Assembly: GCF_014385005.1 (NCBI RefSeq)
Contig: NZ_JACRSZ010000001.1
Location: forward strand, 372,001 to 436,000
Source: Jingyaoa shaoxingensis
GTDB taxonomy: Bacteria > Bacillota > Clostridia > Lachnospirales > Lachnospiraceae
Length of the DNA stretch: 64,000 bases
Reading direction: 5' to 3'
The position numbers were made by a program, and so were the translations under genes. Shown piece by piece: positions 27,454-36,447 of the stretch. The number at the start of each line of letters is the position of its first letter. Position 1 is the stretch's first letter. Under the pieces are notes generated by a model. That model worked only from the letters and a program-made list of their open reading frames with translations. It made no database searches and was not told the origin of the DNA.

Positions 27454-28620
27454 TTATTTACTTTCCGGATCATAAATTCCCACATACTGTACTTCGTTGT
27501 CTTTGACTTCGAAGATTGCTGCATCTCTGCTTGGATTGTGGGTTTCCGGATCAACACTCATGTGTCCCAGAAGTCCGTCAAAGCTGTCGGTTGCCTCTAA
27601 CTGATCACGGATAGCCTTTGGATCATCACTTCCGGCTGCTTCGATAGCCTGTTTGATCCACTGTACGCCATCATTTCCATAGAGGCATTCGCTTTCCAGT
27701 GCTACGTTGTATTCTTTCTGATAAACTTCTCCATACGCTGCTGCATCCGGAAGATTGAAACCAGGTCTGGATACGTAATAGCATCCTTCCAGTGCACCAT
27801 TGGACAGATCAATCAGTTCTGTAGTATCCCAGCCGTCTGCTCCGAAGAATACGCTTGTGATACCCAGTTCTCTTGCCTGCTGAGCAATCAGGCAGACATT
27901 TTCATAGTTCCATGGAATGAAAACTACATCCGGCTGTGCTGCTGCGATCTTGGTAAGCTGTGCACGGAAATCGTTGTCTCCATTCTGTGCTTCTTCGGAT
28001 GCTACCAGTTCGCCTCCCAGATCGGTAAAGGTCTGCACCATGTAGTCACCCACGCTGGTGCTGTAGCTGTCTGTGATATCTTCGATGACTGCACAGGTCT
28101 TCAGTCCCAGTTCATCGTAAGCATAAGTTCCTGCCAGATATCCCATATAGGAATCAATAAAGCATAAACGGAAAGAATACGGATGCAGATTACCGTCTGA
28201 ATCTACCGTTACCTGGTCATTGGATGCTGCTGTGGCGATTACCGGAACTTCCAGTTCGTCTGCAACGGCTGCAATGGCAATGTTGCAGCTGGAGAAGTTG
28301 GTTCCCACTACTGCACATACGCCTTCTTCTTCCACCAGCTTTTTATAAGCTGTAACAGAATCATCCGGAGCGCCTTTTCCATCCAGACCAATGATCTGAA
28401 CTTCTCTGCCAAGGATGCCGCCTTCTTCATTGATCTGCTTTGCAGTCAGCTCCATGCCGTTTAATCCTGCCTGTCCCCAGAGAGCAGTGTCTCCGGAAAG
28501 GGCTCCTACATATCCGATCTTAATCGGATTCTCTGTATCCAGATCCTGAGCAAATGCTCCGCAGCCTAAGGCAAGTGTCAATGCGGCTGCCGCTGTAACG
28601 GTAAGTACTCTCTTTTTCAT
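27454..28620 (-). CDS. livK: Branched-chain amino acid ABC transporter substrate-binding protein
   Basis: The start at 28620 follows GGAGAAAA and gives 388 residues beginning MKKRVLTVTAAAALTLA, a signal peptide; a weak lipobox (ALGC) follows, so it may be lipid-anchored or cleaved after AFA. The mature protein is a type I periplasmic-binding fold: PIKIGYVGALSGDTALWGQ, IIGLDGKGAPDDSVTAYKKLV, and VVGTNFSSCNIAIA. It should bind leucine-type amino acids or a related ligand. It lies 76 bases after metY with no clear terminator between. Confidence 0.92.
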   Translation of the reverse strand: MKKRVLTVTAAAALTLALGCGAFAQDLDTENPIKIGYVGALSGDTALWGQAGLNGMELTAKQINEEGGILGREVQIIGLDGKGAPDDSVTAYKKLVEEEGVCAVVGTNFSSCNIAIAAVADELEVPVIATAASNDQVTVDSDGNLHPYSFRLCFIDSYMGYLAGTYAYDELGLKTCAVIEDITDSYSTSVGDYMVQTFTDLGGELVASEEAQNGDNDFRAQLTKIAAAQPDVVFIPWNYENVCLIAQQARELGITSVFFGADGWDTTELIDLSNGALEGCYYVSRPGFNLPDAAAYGEVYQKEYNVALESECLYGNDGVQWIKQAIEAAGSDDPKAIRDQLEATDSFDGLLGHMSVDPETHNPSRDAAIFEVKDNEVQYVGIYDPESK

Positions 28621-28675
28621 AATTTTTCTCCTCTTGTCATTCTTTTTCTTGTCATTCTTTTTCCATGTTTTCATG

Positions 28676-28696
28676 GGGAGTCATTTCACATCTGAT
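28676..28696 (+). repeat. Fragment of the dispersed palindromic repeat
   Basis: GGGAGTCATTTCACATCTGAT matches the right arm of repeat copies B and C base for base; the rest of the element is missing. It lies directly after the metY stop. The matching copy is at 19623-19643. Confidence 0.65.
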
Positions 28697-30001
28697 TTAT
28701 TTTACTGCTTCGAAAGCTGCATCCAGTGCTGCAATCAGGTCTTCCACTTTTTCAATACCGATGGAAAGACGGATGGTGTTTGGCTTGATACCCTGATCTA
28801 ACAGTTCTTCTTCGGTACACTGGCTGTGTGTGGTAGTTGCCGGATGGATTACCAGAGATTTTACATCGGCAACATTTGCCAGCAGTGAGAAGATGGACAG
28901 ATGATCTATAAAGTTCTGTGCTGTCTTTTCATCACCTTTAATCTCAAATGTGAAGATAGATCCACCACCGTTTGGAAGGTATTTTTTGTAAAGCTCATGG
29001 CTCGGTTCGCTTGGCAGTGATGGATGATGTACTGCTTCTACCTGTGGATGATTGTTCAGATATTCTACGATCTTCAGTGCATTGCTTACATGTCTCTCTA
29101 CTCTCAGTGAAAGTGTTTCCAATCCCTGCAGGAAGATAAATGCATGGAATGGGGAAAGTGTTGCTCCTGTATCACGAAGGAGTACGGCACGGATGTATGT
29201 TACAAATGCTGCTGGTCCTGCTGCTTCGCTGAAGGATACTCCGTGATAGCTTGGGTTTGGATCTGAGATCCATGGATATTTTCCGGATGCCTTCCAGTCA
29301 AAGCTTCCTCCGTCGATGATCACACCACCGATGGCTGTTCCGTGACCGCCGATGAACTTGGTTGCAGAATGTACCACGATATCTGCGCCATATTCCAGTG
29401 GGCGGATCAGGAACGGTGTTGCAAAGGTAGAGTCCACTACCAGTGGAATGTTATGTGCATGTGCTATTTTTGCAACTGCTTCGATATCAATCAGATTAGA
29501 ATTCGGATTGCCCAGTGTCTCGATGAAGATTGCTTTTGTATTTTCCTGAATAGCTGCTTCAAAGGAACCTTCTACTTCTGGATCAACAAATGTGGTTGTG
29601 ATGCCGGATGTCAGCGGAAGTGTATGTGCCAGCAAGTTGGAGGTTCCACCATAGATGGTCTTTGCTGCTACGATATGTTCACCTGATTTTGCCAGTGCCT
29701 GGAATGTATAAGAGATAGCTGCTGCTCCGGATGCTACTGCCAGTGCTGCGCTTCCGCCTTCCAGTGCTGCGATACGTTCTTCAAATACGCTCTCTGTCGG
29801 GTTGGTCAGTCTTCCGTAGATATTACCTGCATCTCTGAGACCAAATCTGTCTGCTGCATGCTGTGAATTATGGAATACATAAGAAGTTGTTGCATAGATT
29901 GGAACTGCTCTTGCATCGGTTACCGGATCAGCCTGCTCCTGTCCGATGTGCAGCTGTTTTGTTTCAAATCCCCAGTTTTTAGAATCGTTAATATTTGCCA
30001 T
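28697..30001 (-). CDS. metY: O-acetylhomoserine aminocarboxypropyltransferase (sulfhydrylase)
   Basis: This 434-residue PLP enzyme of the Cys/Met metabolism family has the MetY-type length and start (GFETKQLHIGQEQADP), the RLTNPTESVFEERIAALEGG segment, the PLP lysine K215 in VVHSATKFIGGHGTAIGG, and SLPSEPSHELYKKYLPNGGG. It makes homocysteine from O-acetylhomoserine and sulfide. It has a promoter at 30064-30093 and heads a possible operon with livKHMGF and the dehydrogenase. No SAM riboswitch is seen in its short leader. Confidence 0.95.
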   Translation of the reverse strand: MANINDSKNWGFETKQLHIGQEQADPVTDARAVPIYATTSYVFHNSQHAADRFGLRDAGNIYGRLTNPTESVFEERIAALEGGSAALAVASGAAAISYTFQALAKSGEHIVAAKTIYGGTSNLLAHTLPLTSGITTTFVDPEVEGSFEAAIQENTKAIFIETLGNPNSNLIDIEAVAKIAHAHNIPLVVDSTFATPFLIRPLEYGADIVVHSATKFIGGHGTAIGGVIIDGGSFDWKASGKYPWISDPNPSYHGVSFSEAAGPAAFVTYIRAVLLRDTGATLSPFHAFIFLQGLETLSLRVERHVSNALKIVEYLNNHPQVEAVHHPSLPSEPSHELYKKYLPNGGGSIFTFEIKGDEKTAQNFIDHLSIFSLLANVADVKSLVIHPATTTHSQCTEEELLDQGIKPNTIRLSIGIEKVEDLIAALDAAFEAVK

Positions 30002-30064
30002 GATTGTTTTCCTCCGTGTTCTCTATGTTATATTTCAATGTGTTTTTCGTTTTTTGATGTAATC

Positions 30065-30093
30065 ATAGTAACACAGTAGGTTAATGCTGTCTA
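30065..30093 (-). promoter_or_regulatory. Promoter for metY
   Basis: On the minus strand TAGACA (30093-30088) and TACTAT (30070-30065) are 17 bases apart. Confidence 0.65.
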
Positions 30094-30109
30094 ATATATG
30101 GAAAAAATA

Positions 30110-30138
30110 TCCTGCCATAGATTCAATCTATAGCAGGA
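30110..30138 (-). terminator. Second hairpin terminator between the tRNA genes and metY
   Basis: TCCTGC and ATAGATT pair with AATCTAT and GCAGGA (30110-30138), followed on the minus strand by TATTTTTT. Confidence 0.7.
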
Positions 30139-30201
30139 TGCTTAGTGTCAATGTTTGACCGGTCTGTTTCCGTTTTGTGCAAAAATGATATTCTAACAAA
30201 G

Positions 30202-30227
30202 AAAAAGCCTGGACAAACTGTCCAGGC
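30202..30227 (-). terminator. Terminator after tRNA-Met
   Basis: GCCTGGACA pairs with TGTCCAGGC (30207-30227), followed on the minus strand by TTTTT. Confidence 0.92.
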
Positions 30228-30234
30228 TACGTAG

Positions 30235-30308
30235 TAGCGGAAGGGAGATTTGAACTCTCGACACCACGGGTATGAACCGTGTGCTCTAGCCAACTGAGCT
30301 ATTCCGCC
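30235..30308 (-). tRNA. tRNA-Met (CAT anticodon)
   Basis: The 74-base cloverleaf has acceptor GGCGGAA, D-arm AGCTCAGTTGGCTAGAGC, anticodon stem CACGG/CCGTG with loop TTCATAC (anticodon CAT), and T-arm GTTCAAATC. It looks like the elongator rather than the initiator, which would begin with C. tRNA-Ile2 (CAT with lysidine) is a less likely alternative. Confidence 0.9.
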
Positions 30309-30342
30309 ATATTCTGTTCTGTGATCAATTCCGAAAAATAAG

Positions 30343-30415
30343 TGGGGCCTACAGGGCTCGAACCTGTGACCCTCTGCTTGTAAGGCAGATGCTCTCCCAG
30401 CTGAGCTAAGACCCC
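30343..30415 (-). tRNA. tRNA-Val (TAC anticodon)
   Basis: The 73-base cloverleaf has acceptor GGGGTCT/AGGCCCC, D-arm GCTCAGCTGGGAGAGC, anticodon stem TCTGC/GCAGA with loop CTTACAA (anticodon TAC), and T-arm ACAGGTTCGAGCCCTGT. It is transcribed just before tRNA-Met. Confidence 0.96.
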
Positions 30416-30445
30416 ACGTTGTTCGGTTCTCTCGAACACTTCATT

Positions 30446-30474
30446 AGTATACAATGACTTACGTCATTCGTCAA
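30446..30474 (-). promoter_or_regulatory. Promoter of the tRNA-Val/tRNA-Met unit
   Basis: On the minus strand TTGACG (30474-30469) and TATACT (30451-30446) are 17 bases apart. The spacer contains an inverted repeat, AATGAC/GTCATT. Confidence 0.75.
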
Positions 30475-30502
30475 GCACTTTTTTTATTTTTTCAAAAAAT
30501 GT

Positions 30503-30524
30503 GGCACCTGAGAAAACAGGTGCC
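30503..30524 (-). terminator. Terminator after ddh
   Basis: GGCACCTG pairs with CAGGTGCC, followed on the minus strand by ACATTTTTT. Confidence 0.88.
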
Positions 30525-30539
30525 ATATTTTATTGCTTT

Positions 30540-31526
30540 TTACAGCAGATGTGCACGGATTTCTTCTCCGCTCATTGCGGACAGATATGCCGGTGCAATA
30601 TCGAATACGGTCTTGCATCCGGATACACCTTCATCTGCCAGTCTCTTGGCAGCTCTTGCATAAGCTACCAGAATGCTGGATGTGAATTCCGGATTGGAAT
30701 CCAGCTTCAGTCTGTATTCAATGATATGTTTGTTGGTTCCGTCTCCGGTTGCACCACTGCGGATAACAAATCCGCCATGTGGAATTCCTTTATGGTTCTT
30801 GTCCAGTTCTTCCTGTGAAATGAAATGAACCGTTGTATCATAATCTGCAAAATAGTTCGGCATGGTCACAATATCATGTTCGATCTGCTTCAGATCTGCA
30901 CCTTCTTTTGCTACTACGTAGCATTCTCTGGTATGTTTCTGTCTGGTGGTCAGTTCCGGATTCTCACCGTTGCGAACGGCTTCTACTGCTGCTTCTACCG
31001 GTACGGTGTACTGTCTTGCATCCTGTACACCTTCTACACGTCTGATAGCATCAGAATGTCCCTGGCTGACTCCGCGTCCCCAGAAGGTATAATCCTTTCC
31101 TTCCGGAAGAATCGCATTGCCATAGAGACGATTCAGAGAAAACATTCCCGGATCCCAGCCCACAGAGATGATTCCTACATGTCCGCTTTCTTTTGCAGCT
31201 GCATCTACATTGGCAAAATGCTCCGGAATTCTTGCATGAGTATCAAAACTGTCTACTACGTTAAACATCTTTGCAATCTCCGGGGTCTGCTTTGGCAGGT
31301 CTGTAGCACTTCCGCCGCATACGATGCAGACATCAATGTCATCTTTATGTGCTGCCAGTTCACTGACCGGATATACTTTTCCACCTTCTGTGGTGATCTT
31401 CACTGTTGCAGGATCACGTCTGGTGAATACACCAGCCATTTCACAGTCCGGGTTCTGCTTGATCGCAGCTTCCACGCCACGTCCGATATTTCCATAGCCG
31501 ATAATACCAATTCTTACTTTGCTCAT
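30540..31526 (-). CDS. ddh: meso-Diaminopimelate D-dehydrogenase
   Basis: The start at 31526 follows AAGGAT and gives 328 residues, the family length, beginning MSKVRIGIIGYGNIGRGV with an NADP-type Rossmann motif. VGIISVGWDPGMFSLNRL and GRGVSQGHSDAIRRVEGV are diagnostic for Ddh. The enzyme reductively aminates tetrahydrodipicolinate straight to meso-diaminopimelate, a one-step route to lysine and cell-wall precursor. It has its own promoter, a leader hairpin and a terminator. Confidence 0.96.
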   Translation of the reverse strand: MSKVRIGIIGYGNIGRGVEAAIKQNPDCEMAGVFTRRDPATVKITTEGGKVYPVSELAAHKDDIDVCIVCGGSATDLPKQTPEIAKMFNVVDSFDTHARIPEHFANVDAAAKESGHVGIISVGWDPGMFSLNRLYGNAILPEGKDYTFWGRGVSQGHSDAIRRVEGVQDARQYTVPVEAAVEAVRNGENPELTTRQKHTRECYVVAKEGADLKQIEHDIVTMPNYFADYDTTVHFISQEELDKNHKGIPHGGFVIRSGATGDGTNKHIIEYRLKLDSNPEFTSSILVAYARAAKRLADEGVSGCKTVFDIAPAYLSAMSGEEIRAHLL

Positions 31527-31554
31527 ATCCTTAAATCTCCTTTTTATCAATTTA

Positions 31555-31587
31555 AAAAGCCGAAAAGTGTCCAGTTTTTCGGCTTTT
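31555..31587 (-). terminator. Hairpin between the ABC operon and ddh, inside the ddh leader
   Basis: AAAAGCCGAAAA pairs with TTTTCGGCTTTT around a 9-base loop, and T residues follow on the minus strand. Because the apparent ddh promoter is upstream of it, it may serve both as terminator of the ABC operon and as an attenuator of ddh. Confidence 0.75.
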
Positions 31588-31607
31588 CCGTCCTCTTTAC
31601 GGAGTTT

Positions 31608-31636
31608 ATCATATCACAATCACATGCAGCATGCAA
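31608..31636 (-). promoter_or_regulatory. Candidate promoter for ddh
   Basis: On the minus strand TTGCAT (31636-31631) and TATGAT (31613-31608) are 17 bases apart. Confidence 0.6.
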
Positions 31637-31682
31637 ATTAAGAAAATGTGTGGTTCTTATTCATTTTTTTAATTAGTTTTTT

Positions 31683-32720
31683 CTAATAAGCCCGGTCCTT
31701 CATCAATGTTTCCAGATCCATGGTGGTATCAAAATATGTCTCATCCACATACTGGATCTTCTCTACCTCTTCTCCATTTTCCAGCCGTCTGATGGTCTCT
31801 GCCAGTAACGGACCCTGAAGCGGATTGCACTCAAAATCGGCATTAATCTCACCTGCCATCATAGCTTCCAGTGCCGCTCGGACTGCATCAAACGAAATCA
31901 TAATCATGTCCCCATCCGGTCCGCAGGATCTTCCCGCTGCCTGTATGGCATCCACAGCGCCAAAAGTCATATTATCATTCTCACTGATCACCACATCGAT
32001 ATCATCATACTTTTCCAACAGTGTCTCCATGGATTCCCGCCCCTTTGCCTGTGTAAAATCCCCGCCAAGCCGTTCCAGTATCTTCCAGTTCTCATGATCC
32101 GCTGCAACTTCTGCAAATCCCTTAGTTCGTCCGATCTGTGCAGATGCGCCTTCTGTTCCCAGAAGCATAACAATATTGATATCTTCCTCATCTCTTCCCT
32201 GTTCTTCCAGATAATCTGCAAGCCAATATCCTGCATTACGGCCTTCTGCTTCAGAATCCGTTAAGATGCTGGTGACATAGAGACTGTCATCCTCCAGTTC
32301 CACATTACGGTCAATCACAATAACCGGAATTCCGGCATCTTTGGCATTCTGAAGGACATTATCCCATCCACTTACCACAATCGGATCCAGCACAATATAG
32401 TCCACTTCCTGCAAAATAAAATTGCGAACCGCCTTAATCTGATTTTCCTGCTTCTGCTGTGCATTATCAAAAATCATATAAAATCCATTTTCTGTTGTCA
32501 GTTCTTCTTTGATAGAGTTGGTCTGGGCAATTCTCCAGTCTGATTCCGCCCCCACCTGGGATACTCCTACCACGATCAGATTCTCATCAATTTCAGTTTC
32601 TGTCTGTGTCACAGAAGAGGTATAACTGGTTTCTCCCTGCCAGCTTCCAGAACTCTGACATCCACTGCAGACAAATGCCACGCCTGCCATCAGGATACCG
32701 AGCAGTACTCCTCTCTTCAT
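31683..32720 (-). CDS. Second sugar-binding protein of the arabinose ABC cluster (lipoprotein)
   Basis: The start at 32720 follows AAGGAGGA and gives 345 residues with a lipoprotein signal ending CSGC. The mature domain is a YtfQ-type pentose/hexose-binding protein: VVGVSQVGAESDWRIAQT, EVDYIVLDPIVVSGWDNVL, DAGIPVIVIDRN, and INADFECNPLQGPLLAE. It is clearly paralogous to the secreted binding protein at 36640-37626, sharing SDWR, GWD, DR, FTQ and ECNP positions. It is the last gene of the transporter operon, after an attenuator-like hairpin. It could be a second uptake receptor or a sensor partner of the histidine kinase. Confidence 0.88.
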   Translation of the reverse strand: MKRGVLLGILMAGVAFVCSGCQSSGSWQGETSYTSSVTQTETEIDENLIVVGVSQVGAESDWRIAQTNSIKEELTTENGFYMIFDNAQQKQENQIKAVRNFILQEVDYIVLDPIVVSGWDNVLQNAKDAGIPVIVIDRNVELEDDSLYVTSILTDSEAEGRNAGYWLADYLEEQGRDEEDINIVMLLGTEGASAQIGRTKGFAEVAADHENWKILERLGGDFTQAKGRESMETLLEKYDDIDVVISENDNMTFGAVDAIQAAGRSCGPDGDMIMISFDAVRAALEAMMAGEINADFECNPLQGPLLAETIRRLENGEEVEKIQYVDETYFDTTMDLETLMKDRAY

Positions 32721-32739
32721 CGCTTCCTCCTTGAAACAC

Positions 32740-32766
32740 AAAAAGGAGCCTGCTATCAGGCCCCTT
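32740..32766 (-). terminator. Attenuator-like hairpin before the second binding protein
   Basis: AAGGAGCCTG pairs with CAGGCCCCTT, followed on the minus strand by TTTTTG. It lies 20 bases before the lipoprotein start, so it probably lowers its expression. Confidence 0.65.
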
Positions 32767-32779
32767 CTTGTATGTATCT

Positions 32780-33796
32780 TTATTTTTTACTTTCTTTGAT
32801 CTTAGCGAAAATACTCTGCAGGATAATGAAGAAGCAAAGCAGAATCGCTGTTACGATATTTGCCCAGGAACTGATCAGTTTACCGTTCGCTTTTACCAGT
32901 GCGGAGATCGTACCATTAATCAATACTCCGAAGAGAGATCCAATGACATTTCCCACACCACCGGTCAGAAGTGTTCCACCGATAACGGCTGAAGAAATGG
33001 CATCCATTTCCAGACCGGTTGCCTGAGTAGTTGTTCCTGCCATCGTATTCAGACAGAAGCAGATACCACCGATGGAGGTCAGGAAACTGGATAACATATA
33101 GGTTTTCAGTTTTGTCTTCTTTACATCCAGACCCATCAGGGTTGCTGACTGCTGATTTCCGCCGATCGCATAAATGCTGCGGCCGAATTTAGTATACTTC
33201 AGCATCAGGTAAATTGCAACTACCACGATCAGTGCTACGATAACGGTGATTCGGATATACGGAAGTACCAGAACACCTTTTTTATTTATGGTTCCGCCAA
33301 ACGGGAACTGGATCTTGAAGTTGGACAGTGCCGTAAAGATCTTGTCAGATACAATACTTACCTGTTCCTTACAGATCACTGCGGTCATACCACGGGCAAA
33401 GAACAATCCCGCCATAGTAACGATGAATGGCTGAATATCCAGATACGCAATACAGAATCCCTGTACGAATCCAAATACAATGCCGATGACCAGAATGAAC
33501 AGCATCAGCACCGGGCTGCTCCAGTGCCAGCGTTCAATACCGACTGCCAGAATCATACAGTCCATGGCAATCAGTGAACCAACAGAGATATCAATACCAC
33601 CGGTCAGCATAACACAAGTCATACCTGCGGTTACACAAATCAGACCGGCATTATTAATCAGAATGTTCATAAAGTTCTGTGCTTTTGTAAAACCTTTGCT
33701 TGCATAGACTCCACATCCTGCCAGATACATTACAAAAAACAGTACAATTGTAATCAGGAGCAGCAGATTGTTACTGCTGATTTTTGATTTTTTCAT
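32780..33796 (-). CDS. Sugar ABC transporter permease (YjfF/RbsC family)
   Basis: This 338-residue BPD_transp_2 permease has about ten membrane helices and the family pattern GMTCVMLTGGIDISVGSLIAM, which includes the EAA-like DISVG segment, and IYAIGGNQQSATLMGLDVKKTK. It pairs with the permease at 33798-34859 as YjfF with YtfT. The gap to it is one base. Confidence 0.93.
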   Translation of the reverse strand: MKKSKISSNNLLLLITIVLFFVMYLAGCGVYASKGFTKAQNFMNILINNAGLICVTAGMTCVMLTGGIDISVGSLIAMDCMILAVGIERWHWSSPVLMLFILVIGIVFGFVQGFCIAYLDIQPFIVTMAGLFFARGMTAVICKEQVSIVSDKIFTALSNFKIQFPFGGTINKKGVLVLPYIRITVIVALIVVVAIYLMLKYTKFGRSIYAIGGNQQSATLMGLDVKKTKLKTYMLSSFLTSIGGICFCLNTMAGTTTQATGLEMDAISSAVIGGTLLTGGVGNVIGSLFGVLINGTISALVKANGKLISSWANIVTAILLCFFIILQSIFAKIKESKK

Positions 33797-33797
33797 C

Positions 33798-34859
33798 TTA
33801 TGCTGCCTCCTTTGCCTGTGCTCTTTTTGCTGTCAGTTTCTTCATGTAAACCTTAAACGGCTCTGCCTGAATAACTACGATCAGGATAACTACGATAGCC
33901 TTGAATACCGGTGCCTGTGCAGAGGATACGCCCAGTGCATACAGCGTTGTAGTAATTGCCTGAATGGTATAAGCTCCGATAATGGAACCTGCCAGGTTAA
34001 ACTTACCACCGCCAAGACTGTTACCACCGAGGGCTACGGAAAGGATCGCATCCATTTCCATGTTCAGACCAATGTTATTGGTATCTGCGGAGTAGATACG
34101 GGATGTTGCCACCATACCTGCCAGACCTGAGCACAGACCACAGATAATATAGGTCAGAAGAATAATCTTTGCAGAGTTAAATCCGGCAATTCTGGATGCT
34201 TTTTTGTTGATACCAACACTCTGAATATAAGTTCCGAGAGCGGTAAACTTCAGTACACATGCTGCAATAGCTATACAGATTGCTGCAACAATGATTGGTG
34301 TCGGGATAATTCCTGTGTATGCACCAATTTTCTGGAAAGAAGGTACACGTACATATACGATCTGGCTGTTACAAAGAAGAAGACCTATGGCACGGCCTGC
34401 CGACCACAGGATCAACGTGGCGACCATCGGCTGAATATTCAGGTAAGCAACCAGAAGACCATTAAACAGACCACAGATCGTAGTAACTGCAAGACCGCCA
34501 AGAATACCAACCAGAAGCGGATGTGCATAACTGGAAACATTAACATTACCGTAACCTGCCAGGATCATACAGCAGACACCTGCGTACAGACTCATGACAG
34601 ATCCAACGGAAATATCAGTTCCTGCTGAGGAAGATACAACCAGTGTCATACCGATTGCCAGAATGGCAATCTCACTGCCTCGGTTCAGGACATCGATCAA
34701 ACGTCCGTATAAAACGCCATTCTTAATTGTAATTACGAAGAACTGCAATGGCATATTACCACATGCGATATCGTAAATTACGTTAATGAGCATGACTAAA
34801 ATCATACTGAAGATCGGCAGGAACAGGCGTTTCTGTGTCAGTTTTTTCAGACTACTCAT
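33798..34859 (-). CDS. Sugar ABC transporter permease (YtfT/RbsC family)
   Basis: The start at 34859 is chosen because GGAGGT lies seven bases before ATG; a GTG nine bases upstream would overlap the site. The 353-residue permease has the pattern AIGMTLVVSSSAGTDISVGSV and YIQSVGINKKASRIAGFNSAK. It is the first of two permeases in the cluster, and overlaps the ATPase end by eight bases. Confidence 0.93.
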   Translation of the reverse strand: MSSLKKLTQKRLFLPIFSMILVMLINVIYDIACGNMPLQFFVITIKNGVLYGRLIDVLNRGSEIAILAIGMTLVVSSSAGTDISVGSVMSLYAGVCCMILAGYGNVNVSSYAHPLLVGILGGLAVTTICGLFNGLLVAYLNIQPMVATLILWSAGRAIGLLLCNSQIVYVRVPSFQKIGAYTGIIPTPIIVAAICIAIAACVLKFTALGTYIQSVGINKKASRIAGFNSAKIILLTYIICGLCSGLAGMVATSRIYSADTNNIGLNMEMDAILSVALGGNSLGGGKFNLAGSIIGAYTIQAITTTLYALGVSSAQAPVFKAIVVILIVVIQAEPFKVYMKKLTAKRAQAKEAA

Positions 34860-36369
34860 TCTTCTCACCTCCTGCGATTGCTTTCATGACACTCATCTGG
34901 TTCATGTCACATTCATCAATTTCTCCAACTTTTGCACCGTCACGAAGAACTGCCATACGGTTACAGGTACGAAGCATTTCTTCGATCTCGGAAGAAATGA
35001 AGATCAGACTCTTACCTTCATCTGCCAGCTGTCGAACCAGCTTCTGAATCTCTGTCTTCGTTCCGATATCAATACCACGGGTCGGCTCATCCAGGATCAG
35101 GAAATCCGGATTGGTTGCCAGCCAGCGGGCAAGAATAACCTTCTGCTGATTACCACCGGAGAGCTGTTTGATCAATGTCTCACGGCTTGCACATTTGATC
35201 TGAAGAAGATCTATGTATTTATCTGTGATCTCAATCTGTTTTGCCATTGGAATTCGTTTCATAATTCCGGCTTTTGCCTGAATAGCAAGAATAATATTCT
35301 CGCGAATAGAAAGATCTCCGATGATACCTTCTGCCTTACGGTCATCCGGAAGGAGTCCCATACCAAGCTTCATTGCATCGATTGGCTGTTTGATCTTTAC
35401 TTCTTGTCCTTTTACCTTCAGGGTACCGGTCTGAGCACGGTCAGCACCATAGATTGCACGAGCCAGTTCACTTCGTCCGGATCCCAGAAGACCGGTAAGA
35501 CCGATAACCTCACCTTTGTGGATTTCCAGATCGAATGGCTTGATGGTTCCGGCATGGCTGATGCCTTTTGCTTCAATGACCATCGGTTCTTTTCTCTTAT
35601 CTCCGGTATTTTCCGGCTTAATTGCTGCCAGATCATCAAAGTCTTTACCCATCATAGCTGCTACCAGCTTCACTCTTGGCAGATCTGCGATCTCATATTC
35701 TCCAACCAGTGTACCGTTTCTCAGTACAGTAATACCATCACAGACTGCATATACCTGCTCCAGGAAGTGGGTTACAAAGATAATTGCTACTCCTTTTGCT
35801 TTCAGGTTACGCATCATGGTGAACAGCTTCTCTACTTCATTATCATCCAGGGAAGATGTCGGTTCATCCAGAATCAACACTTTACTGTCCATATCTACAG
35901 CACGGGCAATGGCAATCATCTGCTGCAATGCCAGTGAATATTCTTCAAGGTTTCTTGTTACATCTACGTCCAGGTCCAGTTCCTTCATCAGAGCCGCTGC
36001 ACGTTTGTTCATCTCTTTTCGGTTTACCGTTCCGATCTTAGTCAGAGGTTCACGTCCGATATAGAGGTTTTCTGCCACAGAAAGGTTCGGACAAAGATTT
36101 ACCTCCTGATATACAGTGGAAATACCCTTGTTCTGGGCATCCATGGTATCTTTATTTATAATCTGCTTTCCATCAAGGAAGATCTCACCTTTCTGGAACT
36201 TATTTACACCGGTCAGACATTTGATCAGTGTGGATTTACCGGCACCATTTTCACCCATCAGTGCACGGATTTCACCTTTTTTCAGTGTGAAATCTACATC
36301 TTCCAGAGCTTTTACTCCAGGGAATTCCATGCAGATTCCTTTCATTTTCAATACTACGCCTGCTTCCAA
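34852..36369 (-). CDS. Sugar ABC transporter ATPase, two-domain (YtfR/AraG/RbsA family)
   Basis: This 505-residue protein has two ABC domains in tandem. The first has Walker A GENGAGKSTLIK, Walker B ILDEPTSSLDD; the second has GLLGSGRSELARAIYG and LSGGNQQKVILARWLATN with ILDEPTRGID. It drives a ribose/arabinose/galactofuranose-type importer. It starts with TTG at 36369 behind GGGAGGAG; no ATG lies nearby in frame. It is separated by 270 bases of structured, non-coding sequence from the secreted binding protein. Confidence 0.93.
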   Translation of the reverse strand: MEAGVVLKMKGICMEFPGVKALEDVDFTLKKGEIRALMGENGAGKSTLIKCLTGVNKFQKGEIFLDGKQIINKDTMDAQNKGISTVYQEVNLCPNLSVAENLYIGREPLTKIGTVNRKEMNKRAAALMKELDLDVDVTRNLEEYSLALQQMIAIARAVDMDSKVLILDEPTSSLDDNEVEKLFTMMRNLKAKGVAIIFVTHFLEQVYAVCDGITVLRNGTLVGEYEIADLPRVKLVAAMMGKDFDDLAAIKPENTGDKRKEPMVIEAKGISHAGTIKPFDLEIHKGEVIGLTGLLGSGRSELARAIYGADRAQTGTLKVKGQEVKIKQPIDAMKLGMGLLPDDRKAEGIIGDLSIRENIILAIQAKAGIMKRIPMAKQIEITDKYIDLLQIKCASRETLIKQLSGGNQQKVILARWLATNPDFLILDEPTRGIDIGTKTEIQKLVRQLADEGKSLIFISSEIEEMLRTCNRMAVLRDGAKVGEIDECDMNQMSVMKAIAGGEKNE

Positions 36370-36447
36370 AGTTTCTCCTCCCTTCGCTGCCTGTGTACAG
36401 CGTACACAGTGTTGCCGGGTTATTTTTACTCCTCATATATTTAAACA

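Noticed and set aside
30002..30140. A SAM riboswitch before metY
   Set aside because: The promoter lies about 60 bases before the start, too close for a riboswitch, and the hairpin at 30110-30138 is upstream of the promoter.
34786..35937. A 383-codon plus-strand ORF opposite the ABC ATPase
   Set aside because: It is a shadow of the real ATPase gene on the other strand, with no recognisable protein features.
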